A stretch of 64,000 nucleotides of DNA from Paenibacillus sp. H1-7 (GTDB taxonomy: Bacteria; Bacillota; Bacilli; Paenibacillales; NBRC-103111), in NCBI RefSeq assembly GCF_022354825.1, contig NZ_CP031168.1, positions 4,527,501 to 4,591,500 of the forward strand, written 5' to 3'. The position numbers were made by a program, and so were the translations under genes. Positions 26,344-35,452 of the stretch are shown piece by piece; within the stretch, counting starts at the first letter, position 1; the number at the start of each line of letters is the position of its first letter. The notes under the pieces were generated by a model. That model ran no database searches. It saw only the letters and a list, made by a program, of their open reading frames with translations, and had not been told where the DNA came from.

Positions 26344-27387
26344 TTATGCGTCTTTTGCACATCGAAAACCGAGATTGCCTGTCGAGCTGTCCGGCGTGTT
26401 GGAACTACGCGCAGCGACGCGGTAACGATTGCAGTACGATTTGTGGCACAAATACGATCCGCCCCGCATCACACGGTTCGTGCCGTTCCTAGGTCCCTGC
26501 GGATTTTTCGTAACGCCGATGGCTGCCGGATTTGGGCTAAACCAGTCGGCACACCACTCCCATACATTACCTACTATATTATAGAGACCGTAACCGTTTG
26601 GCGGAAAAGATAGCGCCGGCGCCGTAGCGATATAGCCGTCACTCGCATTATTCTTATCGGGGAATTTTCCCTGCCAAATATTGCAAAGGTGCTTACCGTC
26701 CGGCTTCAGTAAATCGCCCCACGGATACCGCTTTTGCACCAATCCGCCCCGGGCCGCATACTCCCATTCCGCTTCCGTCGGCAGCCGTTTGCCGGCCCAT
26801 TTGCAGTATGCAGCCGCATCGTTCCAGGAAGCATGGATCACCGGATGATCCAGCCTGTCGCGGATCGAGGAGCCTTCTCCCTCCGGCTGACGCCAGTTCG
26901 CCCCTTGGACGGCGAGCCACCAGGGCACGCCGGGGACATTCTTCGTATCCGTCTTGCGAACGGGATCCTCAACAAATAAATGAAACACGAAGGACCACCC
27001 GAACCGTTCCGCTTCGGTAATATATCCGGTATCCCCAACAAAATCCGCGAATTCCGAGTTGGTCACGGTCGTTCGGTCGATATAAAAAGGGGAAAGCTCC
27101 ACTTCTCGAACCGGTCCTTCCCCATCGGCAGGAAAGCCTTCCGCATCGTCGGTCCCCATAAGGAACGTGCCGCCCGGCAGGAAAACCATTCCGCTGGCGG
27201 TCTCTATCCCAACCTCATTGTCGGACTCGACTTCCTTGCATCCGATTGCTCCTGAACCCGGCGCCCCGTCAGTGTACGGAGCCGTGTTCCCCCCGCTTAC
27301 GCTTTCGGCTGTCACAGGGGCGAACGCCACCTCTTCACGGCTTTGCTGGCTTATGGAGCAGCAGGACGGTTTATTAACAGGATTCAT
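26344..27387 (-). CDS. Formylglycine-generating enzyme (sulfatase maturation)
   Basis: Copper-dependent FGE/SUMF1-type enzyme that oxidises the Cys of C-x-P-x-R to formylglycine. 347 residues, ATG 27387 overlapping the stop of sulfatase 27384 (ATGA). Signatures in order: MVFLPGGTFLMGTDDAEGFP (about 67-86), RLPTEAEWEYAARGG, GNVWEWCADW, then RGGSYLCHKSYCNRYRVAAR with the active-site Cys pair about residues 314 and 319, and NTPDSSTGNLGFRC at the C-terminus. Cys spacing matches the human C336/C341 pair. N-terminal CCSISQQSRE and a low-complexity linker precede the fold. It is the only maturase visible; every sulfatase here has the Cys motif it needs. No anSME was found. Confidence 0.96.
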   Translation of the reverse strand: MNPVNKPSCCSISQQSREEVAFAPVTAESVSGGNTAPYTDGAPGSGAIGCKEVESDNEVGIETASGMVFLPGGTFLMGTDDAEGFPADGEGPVREVELSPFYIDRTTVTNSEFADFVGDTGYITEAERFGWSFVFHLFVEDPVRKTDTKNVPGVPWWLAVQGANWRQPEGEGSSIRDRLDHPVIHASWNDAAAYCKWAGKRLPTEAEWEYAARGGLVQKRYPWGDLLKPDGKHLCNIWQGKFPDKNNASDGYIATAPALSFPPNGYGLYNIVGNVWEWCADWFSPNPAAIGVTKNPQGPRNGTNRVMRGGSYLCHKSYCNRYRVAARSSNTPDSSTGNLGFRCAKDA

Positions 27388-28919
27388 TGCTGTCCCTCCT
27401 TTGCACCCGCGATCTCCCTCTGCGTCTCGAATACGGGATCATTGCCGCCCGGATCTTCCGGGTTCCACACCTCATGCCAATCCGGTCCGACCTGCTTGCC
27501 CCACTTTGCGATAAATGCTTGATCCTCATGACGCCGTAAAGAAGAAGCGATCAGCGCATCCGGATCCCAGTCTTGCAACGCAAGGCCTTTTAGTTTCTGA
27601 ACGAGCCCAAGGTATTCATCGCTTTCCGCCAGGTTGGTCGTTTCATGGGGATCGGTACGGAGATCGAACAGCTGCACCGGCAGATAGTTATGGTAATAAA
27701 TAAGCTTATTGTCTCCCTGCCGGACCATCCGAATCGCGGAATCCTGCGGCGTCAGCAGCTCACTGTATACCGGAGGCATGTGCTCCCATACGGTGCCTTC
27801 AATCCCCCGGCCATACAACAGTGGGGACAAATCGTTCCCGGCCAGAAAAGATGGCAACGGCGATTGTGTCGCTTGAAGGAACGTCGGCGCCAGATCGATC
27901 AAACTGACCGGCGTATCCACCTTGGCGCCCCGGACGATGCCGCCCGGTCCGCCATGACGCAGCGGATGCCATATCATCGGTATACGCAGCGCGCCGTTGT
28001 AGAAGCTTCGCTTCCAGAACATGCCCTTGTCCCCGGCCATTTCCCCGTGATCGGACACATATACGATCCACGTATCTCCCGGCAGTGCCTCTGCCGCCTT
28101 GACGATTCGCCCGACCAGTTCGTCAAGCCGGTATACAAGGCCGATATAGTTCGCCCTTGCTTCTGTGAGCTGCTCCGGTGTAATTTGCTCCGCCTTTAAC
28201 CGACTAAACCAATTCTCATGCCACGGATGGCGAGGCAAGCTGTCCAGAGTGATCGGCGCATCGCCGTCCGCCATTGCCCGAACTGCCTGTTCGTAATTCA
28301 CCTGCGGGCTGATGAACGGATGATGCGGACCGTACAGCCCAACGGTGATGAACAGCGGCTGACCTGTGCCGGAACCATCGCGGGACGCGGCAAACCGCTC
28401 AAACGACTGGGTCACCTGCTCGTCATATTGCTGCACCGGGCTGCTTCCCGGACCTGCCGTCTCGATTGAGCGCAGCCCTTGACCGGACGTCCCTTTCAAG
28501 GCACCATACTTTGTGGAAGGCCCGCCCAGATACGTCGGAGTAATATCGCCGACAAGTCTGTGCTTATACCCATGCCGCTGGTCCGGCCCGACAAAGTGCA
28601 TCCGGCCGCACAGCACCGTCTCGTAACCGCCCAGCGCAAGTCCATGCACAAAGGTCGGTATGTCCGACGCCAGATGATCGCTGTTGCCGAACACGCCGGT
28701 CTGGTGCGGATAACGTCCCGTTAGCATGGACATGCGGGAAGGCACGCATAACGGCGAATTGCAATAGGCTTGTGTGAACTGAACGCCGCCTTCAGCCAGC
28801 CGGTCCAAATTCGGCGTGAGAACCACTCGGTTGCCCGCGCAGCCCATAAAATCTCCCCGGTGCTGGTCCGATACGATAAATACGATATTCGGCTTACCAT
28901 TAGAATTCATTGAACTCAT
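27384..28919 (-). CDS. Sulfatase, Cys-type, paralogue of 3748-5211
   Basis: Type I sulfatase of 511 residues. ATG at 28919 eight bases after AGGAG. GKPNIVFIVSDQHRGDFMGC; catalytic Cys about 58 in NSPLCVPSRMSMLTG; GRMHFVGPDQRHGYKHRLVG; distal site VYVSDHGEMAGDKGMFWKRS; QLFDLRTDPHETTNL. It is strongly similar through its length to 3748-5211 but has a longer C-terminal tail. Coupled by overlap to the FGE gene and preceded by SBP 28948, so maturation and import are co-expressed with it. Confidence 0.95.
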   Translation of the reverse strand: MSSMNSNGKPNIVFIVSDQHRGDFMGCAGNRVVLTPNLDRLAEGGVQFTQAYCNSPLCVPSRMSMLTGRYPHQTGVFGNSDHLASDIPTFVHGLALGGYETVLCGRMHFVGPDQRHGYKHRLVGDITPTYLGGPSTKYGALKGTSGQGLRSIETAGPGSSPVQQYDEQVTQSFERFAASRDGSGTGQPLFITVGLYGPHHPFISPQVNYEQAVRAMADGDAPITLDSLPRHPWHENWFSRLKAEQITPEQLTEARANYIGLVYRLDELVGRIVKAAEALPGDTWIVYVSDHGEMAGDKGMFWKRSFYNGALRIPMIWHPLRHGGPGGIVRGAKVDTPVSLIDLAPTFLQATQSPLPSFLAGNDLSPLLYGRGIEGTVWEHMPPVYSELLTPQDSAIRMVRQGDNKLIYYHNYLPVQLFDLRTDPHETTNLAESDEYLGLVQKLKGLALQDWDPDALIASSLRRHEDQAFIAKWGKQVGPDWHEVWNPEDPGGNDPVFETQREIAGAKEGQQ

Positions 28920-28947
28920 CGAATGTGCTCCTCTCCGTCCCTTGCAG

Positions 28948-30459
28948 TTATTTCAACGCTTTATAGTCATCGCCAGTGTAATCCTTCTTCGGATCCCAGT
29001 TCGGAAACTTGAAATCATCCGGGCTAACATTTCCTCCGGACGCCTTCACCTTGTTTACAGCCTCCTCAAGTCCTTTGTTCAGCTTATCGTTATATGCTTT
29101 TAACAAGCCAGCCGCATCCTTTTGCGTCCCGGACAGCACGGACTGCAAAATATCGTTGAATCCCGGCTTCACCTTTGGCTGGTCGAGCGTTCCCAGTTCG
29201 ACGACGACCTTGGCGGTTTGCGCATTTTTTACCGCATAATCTGGCCTTACCCTCAATAAATCTTTATGAAGCTGCATAAACGTATTGAACTCGGGATACG
29301 GATACAGCGATTTATTGTTATTAATGCTCTCGATTGGCGTTAGTGCGACTCCGCTTTTCAGGTAGCGCTCGTAGAATATCGGGGCGGTAAACCCGTTTTC
29401 AAGGAAAATGCCGACTTCCTTCGGATGCTTTGTCTTCGACGAAATCATATATCCCGACGGATTAACCGGAACGTAGTAGTAGGTCGGCTTGCTGCCGTCC
29501 GGCGTCGGCACCTGGGCGAGACCAAATTTTGCATCCGGGGTATCCCGTTTGACGATCCACATCCGGGCACGGCCGTCAATCAAGAACGCCGCCTTCCCCT
29601 GCCCGAACATGATGCCCGCTTCCGCTCCTTTCAGCGTAAAGGATGAAGGCAGGATGCTACCGTCCTGCTTCAGCTTGAGCAGAAGATTGAACGAATCCAA
29701 CGTCGCCTTGGAATCATAGGCATACTTGCCTGTCTTATAGTTGAAGCCGCCGGCTGCTTCCGGAGAAGCTCCAGCCGCCAAGGCGTTCACGAAGTTGACG
29801 ACACCCGAGTTGCCCCCGGATTCCCCGCCACCAAACACGACACCAAACACATCGCCTTTTCCTTTAGCCGTGACCGTCCGCGCCATTTCTATCAGCTCAT
29901 CCCATGTCTTCGGCGGCTTCTCCGGATCAAGGCCGGTTTGTTTCAACACGTCCTTGTTATAATATAGAATCGAGCCGAGCTGCGGACCCGTAAGCGGCCA
30001 GCTGTACGTCTTGCCGTCGATCACGTTGACGCCTTCCACAAAGCTCCCCTCGAAAAACCGGCTTTTCCAGCTATCCGATACGAGACCATCAAATGGAAGC
30101 ACATGTCCGTTGGCGACAAACGTACGTATATCCGAGCTCGATGGCGTCTGGTAAATATCCGGCAAATCGTTTGAGGCAATCGCGGCCTGAATCGCCGTAT
30201 TGTATTCCGCTGCAGGCATATATCTTGCTTCCACGCGGATTTGCCCTTTGTACTTTTCATTAAATTCGTTGACCATTTGCTGTCCGGGACTCTCCTCACC
30301 TTTTAGGAAGTCGCTTAAGCCCCAAACGGTAAGGACCGCTTCTTTGCCGTCACCGGCAGTTTGGCTACCTAGATCCGAAGTATCCGAGCAGCCTGCCGTT
30401 ACCAGCAGTGCTGCGCCAATAGTTCCGGCCACTGCTGATTTCCAGTAGTTCTTTTTCAT
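28948..30459 (-). CDS. ABC transporter solute-binding lipoprotein with cognate permeases
   Basis: Family 1 sugar-binding lipoprotein of about 503 residues. ATG 30459 is eight bases after AAGGAG; a GTG at 30468 is an alternative. Signal peptide with lipobox LVTAGC. The mature domain starts VLTVWGLSDFLKGEESPGQQ and contains YMPAAEYNTAIQAAIASNDL, KTYSWPLTGPQLGSILYYNK and a long C-terminal helical part. It is a different subgroup from the four orphan binding proteins and more like MsmE. It directly follows the two permeases, so these three genes are the membrane and binding parts of one importer. Confidence 0.93.
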   Translation of the reverse strand: MKKNYWKSAVAGTIGAALLVTAGCSDTSDLGSQTAGDGKEAVLTVWGLSDFLKGEESPGQQMVNEFNEKYKGQIRVEARYMPAAEYNTAIQAAIASNDLPDIYQTPSSSDIRTFVANGHVLPFDGLVSDSWKSRFFEGSFVEGVNVIDGKTYSWPLTGPQLGSILYYNKDVLKQTGLDPEKPPKTWDELIEMARTVTAKGKGDVFGVVFGGGESGGNSGVVNFVNALAAGASPEAAGGFNYKTGKYAYDSKATLDSFNLLLKLKQDGSILPSSFTLKGAEAGIMFGQGKAAFLIDGRARMWIVKRDTPDAKFGLAQVPTPDGSKPTYYYVPVNPSGYMISSKTKHPKEVGIFLENGFTAPIFYERYLKSGVALTPIESINNNKSLYPYPEFNTFMQLHKDLLRVRPDYAVKNAQTAKVVVELGTLDQPKVKPGFNDILQSVLSGTQKDAAGLLKAYNDKLNKGLEEAVNKVKASGGNVSPDDFKFPNWDPKKDYTGDDYKALK

Positions 30460-30493
30460 ATTGCTCACTCCTTGTTTGTCCTTCGCTTTGATG

Positions 30494-31339
30494 TTAAGAT
30501 TTCACGGCGCCAACGACGCCCTCGATAAAATATTTTTGCAGCAGCAGAAATACGATCAGAATCGGAATGAGAGAAATACTGGCCGCAGCCGCCATTCCTG
30601 TCCAATCCAGCGTATTCTCTCCTACGAATTGAAACATACCGACCCCGAGCGTACGCAACTTCGGTTTGCCGAGCGTAAATACGAGTGGCATCAAAAATGC
30701 GTTCCAAGTAAACATAAACTGCATGATTGCTGTCGTTGCAATGATCGGTTTGGAAAGCGGCAGCATAATCTGCGCGAAGGTTCGAATAAATCCGCTCCCG
30801 TCCACCTCCGCCGATTCCCCCAGTTCTTTAGGTAAACCGCGGAAATAGGCCACGAACAACAATATAAATAAGACGTGCGCACCCCCGGCCTCCGCCAAAA
30901 TAACACCCCACAGCGTATTGTTGAGCCCAAGCTGATTGACCAGTGTATAAATTGGAATGATCGTATAGCCCTTCGGCATGAACATCGTTGCGGTGATCGC
31001 CGAAATAAAGAGCAGCCTGCCTTTGAAGTGAAATCTTCCCACTGCATAGCCCGCCATGGAGCATACGACGATGACAATGGCGACAACGGCGACCGTAACG
31101 ATCACGGTATTCCAGAAGTAAACGGAAAAATGCGCCGTCTCCCAGGCCCGTTTGTAATTTGCGAATTGGAATTGCTCCGGCCACAGCGAAATGCCCGAGC
31201 TGATATATTCTTTGTTCGTTTTAAAGGCAGCCATGATCATCCAAATAAAAGGATATATCCAGACGACCCCAAGTCCAGTCAGCAGCAAATGAACGAGCAG
31301 CACGAACGGCGAGCGTTTTTTGATTTTTTTGGTCGACAT
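30494..31339 (-). CDS. Carbohydrate ABC transporter permease, MalG type
   Basis: 281-residue inner-membrane permease with about six transmembrane segments. ATG 31339 after AGGGGAGAG. MSTKKIKKRSPFVLLVHLLL begins with a basic cytoplasmic stretch and first helix. The EAA loop that docks on the ATPase reads LPKELGESAEVDGSGFIRTF with IMLPLSKP following. C-terminal segment ILIVFLLLQKYFIEGVVGAV is typical of MalG/MsmG. It pairs with 31354-32283 and is followed 26 bases later by its SBP. Confidence 0.94.
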   Translation of the reverse strand: MSTKKIKKRSPFVLLVHLLLTGLGVVWIYPFIWMIMAAFKTNKEYISSGISLWPEQFQFANYKRAWETAHFSVYFWNTVIVTVAVVAIVIVVCSMAGYAVGRFHFKGRLLFISAITATMFMPKGYTIIPIYTLVNQLGLNNTLWGVILAEAGGAHVLFILLFVAYFRGLPKELGESAEVDGSGFIRTFAQIMLPLSKPIIATTAIMQFMFTWNAFLMPLVFTLGKPKLRTLGVGMFQFVGENTLDWTGMAAAASISLIPILIVFLLLQKYFIEGVVGAVKS

Positions 31340-31353
31340 AGCTCTCCCCTCCC

Positions 31354-32283
31354 CTAAACTTTCCCGCCTTTACGTCCCCCGGTCATCTTCACTAGCAGCC
31401 CCAGCACGAGCGAAATCGCCATGACGACGATGCCGTACAAGACGCCTGCAGCGGATGCGAAGCCGACCCTCGCCTCCCCTTTGCCGGAAAATGCATAGCG
31501 GTATATATACACGTCGACCATGTCCGTCTTGAACGCCGGTCCTCCGTCCGTCATTGCCTTGACAAGATCAAATACATGTAGTGCATTGACAGCGGACATC
31601 AGCAAAATGACGCTTCCGACCGGCAATAGCAACGGGACAGTAATGTACCGGAGCATCTGAAGCGGACCCGCACCGTCGATTTTCGCCGCTTCAAATATCT
31701 CCTTCGGAAGAGACTGGATACCGGCCAGCCAATAGACCATCTTCATCCCGAAGCTTTTCCATATGCCAACGATCACGACGACCAAAAACGCCGTATCGAT
31801 CGAGCCGAGCCAATCGACGGGTTCGCTTAGTATCCCGCCCCGGATAAGCACCTCGTTTACGAGCCCTTTATAGGCGCCGAAAACGAAACGCATGACCAGG
31901 CCCACAACGGCCGTCGTCGTCACGACAGGCAAGAAATAGAGCATTCGGTAAAATGCCTTTCCTTTCAGCCAATCGGCATTCAACAGCAATGCCATCAGCA
32001 GCGCGAGAGGCACCTGTATCAAAACGACGTACACCATAAATGTCAAGCTGTTGCGGAACGCGTTCCAAAAAATCGGATCATAAAGTGTCTCTTTGAAGTT
32101 TGCTAAGCCTGCATAGTCCTGCAGCGGCCCGAATCCGCTCCAATGGAAAAATGCGTACACATAACTCATGATGATCGGATACAACGTAAAGAGTAAAAAT
32201 AAAGCAAGCTGCGGTGCAATGAACAGTAGGCACCATAACTGTTTTCGTGTACGATAATCCACACGCTCCCGCTTCCCGCGCAT
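31354..32283 (-). CDS. Carbohydrate ABC transporter permease, MalF type
   Basis: About 309 residues with six predicted transmembrane helices. The start is uncertain: the in-frame ATG at 32283 is used here. A TTG at 32334 abuts the leader terminator, and an AAGGAG at about 32320 lies before an ATG in another frame. LWCLLFIAPQLALFLLFTLY is the first helix. EAA loop SLPKEIFEAAKIDGAGPLQM, then FDLVKAMTDGGP, are classic MalF/MsmF marks. First gene of the operon SBP-sulfatase-FGE-sulfatases. A TTGACA promoter lies at 32452-32481. Confidence 0.88.
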   Translation of the reverse strand: MRGKRERVDYRTRKQLWCLLFIAPQLALFLLFTLYPIIMSYVYAFFHWSGFGPLQDYAGLANFKETLYDPIFWNAFRNSLTFMVYVVLIQVPLALLMALLLNADWLKGKAFYRMLYFLPVVTTTAVVGLVMRFVFGAYKGLVNEVLIRGGILSEPVDWLGSIDTAFLVVVIVGIWKSFGMKMVYWLAGIQSLPKEIFEAAKIDGAGPLQMLRYITVPLLLPVGSVILLMSAVNALHVFDLVKAMTDGGPAFKTDMVDVYIYRYAFSGKGEARVGFASAAGVLYGIVVMAISLVLGLLVKMTGGRKGGKV

Positions 32284-32337
32284 TCCCTTTTTTCCGCTGC
32301 GTAAACCATAAGATGTCTCCTTCCCTACGAGCAAGTC

Positions 32338-32393
32338 AAAAAAAAAAGACGCAGCTCCTCTATGGGAAGCGCGTCTCCGGAGGTCCGGTCAAC
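32338..32393 (-). promoter_or_regulatory. CCGG hairpin plus terminator hairpin in transporter leader (copy 4)
   Basis: Minus strand GTTGACCGGACCTCCGGAGA gives CCGG-ACCT-CCGG. AGACGC...GCGTCT follows with inner CT-CC/GG-AG and an 11-base T-run. It begins about 50 bases after the predicted start point of the TTGACA promoter and ends close to the permease frame. If it terminates, the whole import/FGE operon would be off. Confidence 0.68.
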
Positions 32394-32451
32394 TGCACTT
32401 TTTTTAAAGTCGTTAATTCCAGTATGTTTAGTTGGAAATTAGTATAAACGG

Positions 32452-32481
32452 ATGTTAGCACCACTGGAGAATGTTTGTCAA
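32452..32481 (-). promoter_or_regulatory. Sigma-A type promoter of transport/FGE operon
   Basis: Minus strand TTGACA (32476-32481), 18-bp spacer, TAACAT (32452-32457). No AraC half-site pair is seen nearby, so this operon may be controlled mainly through its leader element. Confidence 0.6.
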
Positions 32482-32551
32482 CCTCTTTTTTATAAAATTT
32501 ACCCAAAAGCAATCCCATTACATCGGACATCACGTTATTTACTACTGGTAT

Positions 32552-33658
32552 TTAACTCAATCGTTCTCCGGTATCGAAATGAAAAAACAACGCCTCGGAT
32601 ACATTTGGAGTAACATATACTAAATCATCTTCAACATACTGAATCTCAGGGCTAGCTCGGATGGTAAGTAACTGTTCCTGACCGATGTCCAAATGCAGGT
32701 AGCGGTCTGCCCCCATCAGCTCGTTGTACTTATGAAAACCTGGAATTCCTGCGATTTCAGCTGCTTTCCCCAATTCCATATTCTCCGGCCGTATTCCTAG
32801 TGTTACGATACGGTTCACCATTTTGTTTTTGATCAGCATATTCGATGCAATTTCAGGAATATTTAGAGAAAAACGTGGGGTGTGAAATTCGAGCTTTCCG
32901 GGTATATTCTCCAGAACGCGGCCCTTAATGAAGTTCATTGGTAGCGACCCGATAAAGCTGGCTACAAAAGTATTGTTCGGTTTGGAGTAGATACTTTCTG
33001 GCGTATCAGCTTGTTGAATTACCCCCTCCTTCATGACCACAATACGATCCCCCATCGTCATGGCTTCAACTTGATCATGGGTAACATAAACAATCGTCGT
33101 TTTAAGTGACTTATGAAGCTTAATGATCTCAGTACGCATTTGCATGCGAAGCTTCGCATCAAGATTGGATAGAGGTTCATCCATCAGGAAAACTTGCGGA
33201 TTACGGACGATAGCGCGTCCCAAAGCCACACGTTGTCTTTGTCCCCCGGAAAGCTGTCTCGGTTTTCGGTCCAAAAAAGGCTCTATTTCCAAAATGCGCG
33301 CAGCCCTCTTCACTGCAAGATCAATCTCATGTTTCGGCAACTTACGTAATCGAAGACCGAAAGCGATATTCTCGTAAACGTTCAAATTGGGATATAGCGC
33401 ATAATTTTGGAATACCATGGCGATATCCCGGTCCTTTGGCGGTAAATCGTTGACTAGCGTATCCCCGATATAAATCTCACCCTCGGTCACGTCCTCAAGG
33501 CCTGCAATCATCCGTAGCATTGTAGATTTGCCGCATCCAGATGGGCCTACAAGCACGAGAAATTCCTTGTCTTTTATTTCAAGATGGAAATCCTTCACGA
33601 CCGTATGCTTGTTCTTGGCATATCTCTTATACAGATGATTAATCTCTATTGTGGCCAT
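32552..33658 (-). CDS. msmX: ABC transporter ATPase, MsmX/UgpC type
   Basis: ATP-hydrolysing subunit for sugar importers, 368 residues from ATG 33658 after AGGAGGTGG; the frame is open farther upstream without a start site. Walker [14 protein letters not shown] (about 37-49), signature [14 protein letters not shown], Walker [19 protein letters not shown] and switch His in [15 protein letters not shown]. The C-terminal third is the OB-type regulatory domain ([15 protein letters not shown]). MsmX-type proteins energise several permease pairs, which suits the single permease set and five binding proteins here. Co-directional and downstream of SBP 33773. Confidence 0.94.
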   Translation of the reverse strand: MATIEINHLYKRYAKNKHTVVKDFHLEIKDKEFLVLVGPSGCGKSTMLRMIAGLEDVTEGEIYIGDTLVNDLPPKDRDIAMVFQNYALYPNLNVYENIAFGLRLRKLPKHEIDLAVKRAARILEIEPFLDRKPRQLSGGQRQRVALGRAIVRNPQVFLMDEPLSNLDAKLRMQMRTEIIKLHKSLKTTIVYVTHDQVEAMTMGDRIVVMKEGVIQQADTPESIYSKPNNTFVASFIGSLPMNFIKGRVLENIPGKLEFHTPRFSLNIPEIASNMLIKNKMVNRIVTLGIRPENMELGKAAEIAGIPGFHKYNELMGADRYLHLDIGQEQLLTIRASPEIQYVEDDLVYVTPNVSEALFFHFDTGERLS

Positions 33659-33772
33659 CCCGTACCACCTCCTAACGTTCTCTAAGCTGCTGTTTGTTAA
33701 TAATCCAGAGAAACTTGCTGGTTTCTCACGAAACACCAGCGTTCAAACCATTTTTTCATCTTGAAGTGATCT

Positions 33773-35071
33773 TTATTTGTTGATTGCCGCTTCGATTTGT
33801 TTGTTAGCCAGCTCCTCTGCTTCCCGCAGCGCAGAGTTAATGTCTGCTTCTCCTTTAATCACTTTGTTCATAGCCGTTGCGATCTGGTTTTTAGCAATAT
33901 CGGAATATTTATCGCTAAATCGAGGTTTTGCGGGAATGATCTGAAAAATAGCGGCAACATGCTTTCCTTGCAGCGTTTGGAGTCCAGAGCCAAAGCTTTC
34001 TTTGTATTTCGGGTCTTTCAAGCCCGACTGCCTTCCTCGCCGGGTCTTCTCCAATTGGGTCGCATCCTCCGATACAACTTCGATCACTTTGAATGCCGCC
34101 TCTTTATGTTTGCTGGTGGACGTAATTGATAATGTATGGACGTCCGTTTCGCTGCCCGTTTGGGGAGCTTCCGGGAAAGTGGGATAGGAAACCATGTCCC
34201 AGTTCAGCGGGACACCCTGTTTATGCAAATCTTCCAGCTCACCGAGCCTTGCTCCGAGCTGCGGCATCATCGCCAGGTTGCGGTCTTTCATAAACGCCGT
34301 AATGTTGTTGCCTGGCTGGTTGCCCTGAATATCCCAAACAGCTTTATTCGCCGCGAACACCCGGAGCCAGCCTTCGGAAGTCAGCGTAGCTTTTCTCGTA
34401 TTCGGATCGTAAGCCCCAATCGATAACTGTCCCGCCATTCGATCCACATCGGCGGGGTGAAGACCGTAATAAGGCTGGCCGTTTTCCGATCGGGTCACTT
34501 TTCGGGCAAGACTAGTCACCTCGTCCCAGGTCATGCCGTCCACGGGATAAGCTTCGCCGAACTTATCGAAAATATCTTTATTGTAGTACAGCACGGAGAA
34601 GTTGACGGAGAATGGAATTCCGTACAACTTGTTCGGATCTCCGCCGTTCGTTCGGATGGCATCGATCGTGTACGATTCGAACCTACTCAGATCGAATCGC
34701 GTCGAACGAACCAGTTCCGTCAAGTCTTCGACGGCTTTCAATTCCTTGATCTCCCGTAGCGTTCCGGGATTGGCGAACAATAAATCCGGCAGACTGCCGC
34801 CGGACAGAAGACTTACCGGCGATGCATCCTGCGTCGAACGGACCAATTCTACCGTAATGTACGGATATTTTTTTTGAACCGGTTCTGCGATCAAAGCTCG
34901 AAACTCTTCATCGCTTATGTTCGCACCCCTCTGGTACAACGTTAATTTGACCGGTTCAGGTACCTCCTTAACCGTTTCAACTGAACTGGTAGACTTATCC
35001 GTTCTTTCGCTGCATCCTGAAACGATTAAAGTAGTCAAGACGGTCGTGACGATCAAACCTTTAGTAACCAT
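33773..35071 (-). CDS. ABC transporter solute-binding lipoprotein (orphan)
   Basis: Family 1 solute-binding protein of 432 residues. ATG 35071 with a weak GGGGG site. Lipobox LIVSGC after a short hydrophobic signal. LTLYQRGANISDEEFRALIA and EPVQKKYPYITVELV are nearly the same as in 12588-13886; it ends INSALREAEELANKQIEAAI. It precedes the MsmX-like ATPase by about 115 bases, so the pair may be one transcript from promoter H. No permeases adjoin it. Ligand likely related to those of its three paralogues. Confidence 0.9.
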   Translation of the reverse strand: MVTKGLIVTTVLTTLIVSGCSERTDKSTSSVETVKEVPEPVKLTLYQRGANISDEEFRALIAEPVQKKYPYITVELVRSTQDASPVSLLSGGSLPDLLFANPGTLREIKELKAVEDLTELVRSTRFDLSRFESYTIDAIRTNGGDPNKLYGIPFSVNFSVLYYNKDIFDKFGEAYPVDGMTWDEVTSLARKVTRSENGQPYYGLHPADVDRMAGQLSIGAYDPNTRKATLTSEGWLRVFAANKAVWDIQGNQPGNNITAFMKDRNLAMMPQLGARLGELEDLHKQGVPLNWDMVSYPTFPEAPQTGSETDVHTLSITSTSKHKEAAFKVIEVVSEDATQLEKTRRGRQSGLKDPKYKESFGSGLQTLQGKHVAAIFQIIPAKPRFSDKYSDIAKNQIATAMNKVIKGEADINSALREAEELANKQIEAAINK

Positions 35072-35154
35072 AAACCGATGCCCCCATTTTATATTAAATA
35101 ATCCAAAATGAACCTTAAATCATATTAATCATATTAAATTAGTTGGTTTAATTC

Positions 35155-35218
35155 AGGATAAAGAATTTGACGGTAGAAGTACATATCATATCGTCTTGTA
35201 TTTTTTATCATTTCGTTT
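35155..35218 (-). promoter_or_regulatory. AraC-type operator pair with promoter (site H)
   Basis: Half-sites CATATCGTCT (from 35187) and CATTTCGTTT (from 35209) are 22 bp apart. -10 TATCCT (35155-35160) reads leftward; the -35 region is poor. It would drive SBP 33773 and the ATPase. No CCGG leader element is seen in the remaining 80 bases. Confidence 0.52.
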
Positions 35219-35240
35219 AGTACATTTTTCTCTGGGAATG

Positions 35241-35375
35241 GCACTGTCTGAAGAGGACAGCGGCTTTCCGATATGCTCCCTGAAGAGCGGACGTCATGGC
35301 CGCGTGTCCTGAACGACTTTTTCCTTTCATGGGTAAAATTCGTCTGCCGGTTAATGGAGCCGGTTATAAGGCGTT
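35241..35375 (-). pseudogene. Decayed fragment of an AtsA-like sulfatase
   Basis: The nucleotide sequence aligns with codons for the region near residues 405-450 of sulfatase 21487-23094. Shared runs include CCGCTCTTC-GGGAGCAT, GGCAGAC-ATTTTACCC and CAGCCGCC/GCCGCTGTCC-type blocks, with a short internal deletion and loss of frame. Nothing of the catalytic region remains. It lies between operator H and the end of sulfatase 35453. Confidence 0.55.
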
Positions 35376-35452
35376 CGAAGGTTGTATCTTTGACAGTCAC
35401 TTCAGTTAACTCTCCTTGAACAGGAAATAATCTGAATGGAGTTCGAGTTCCA

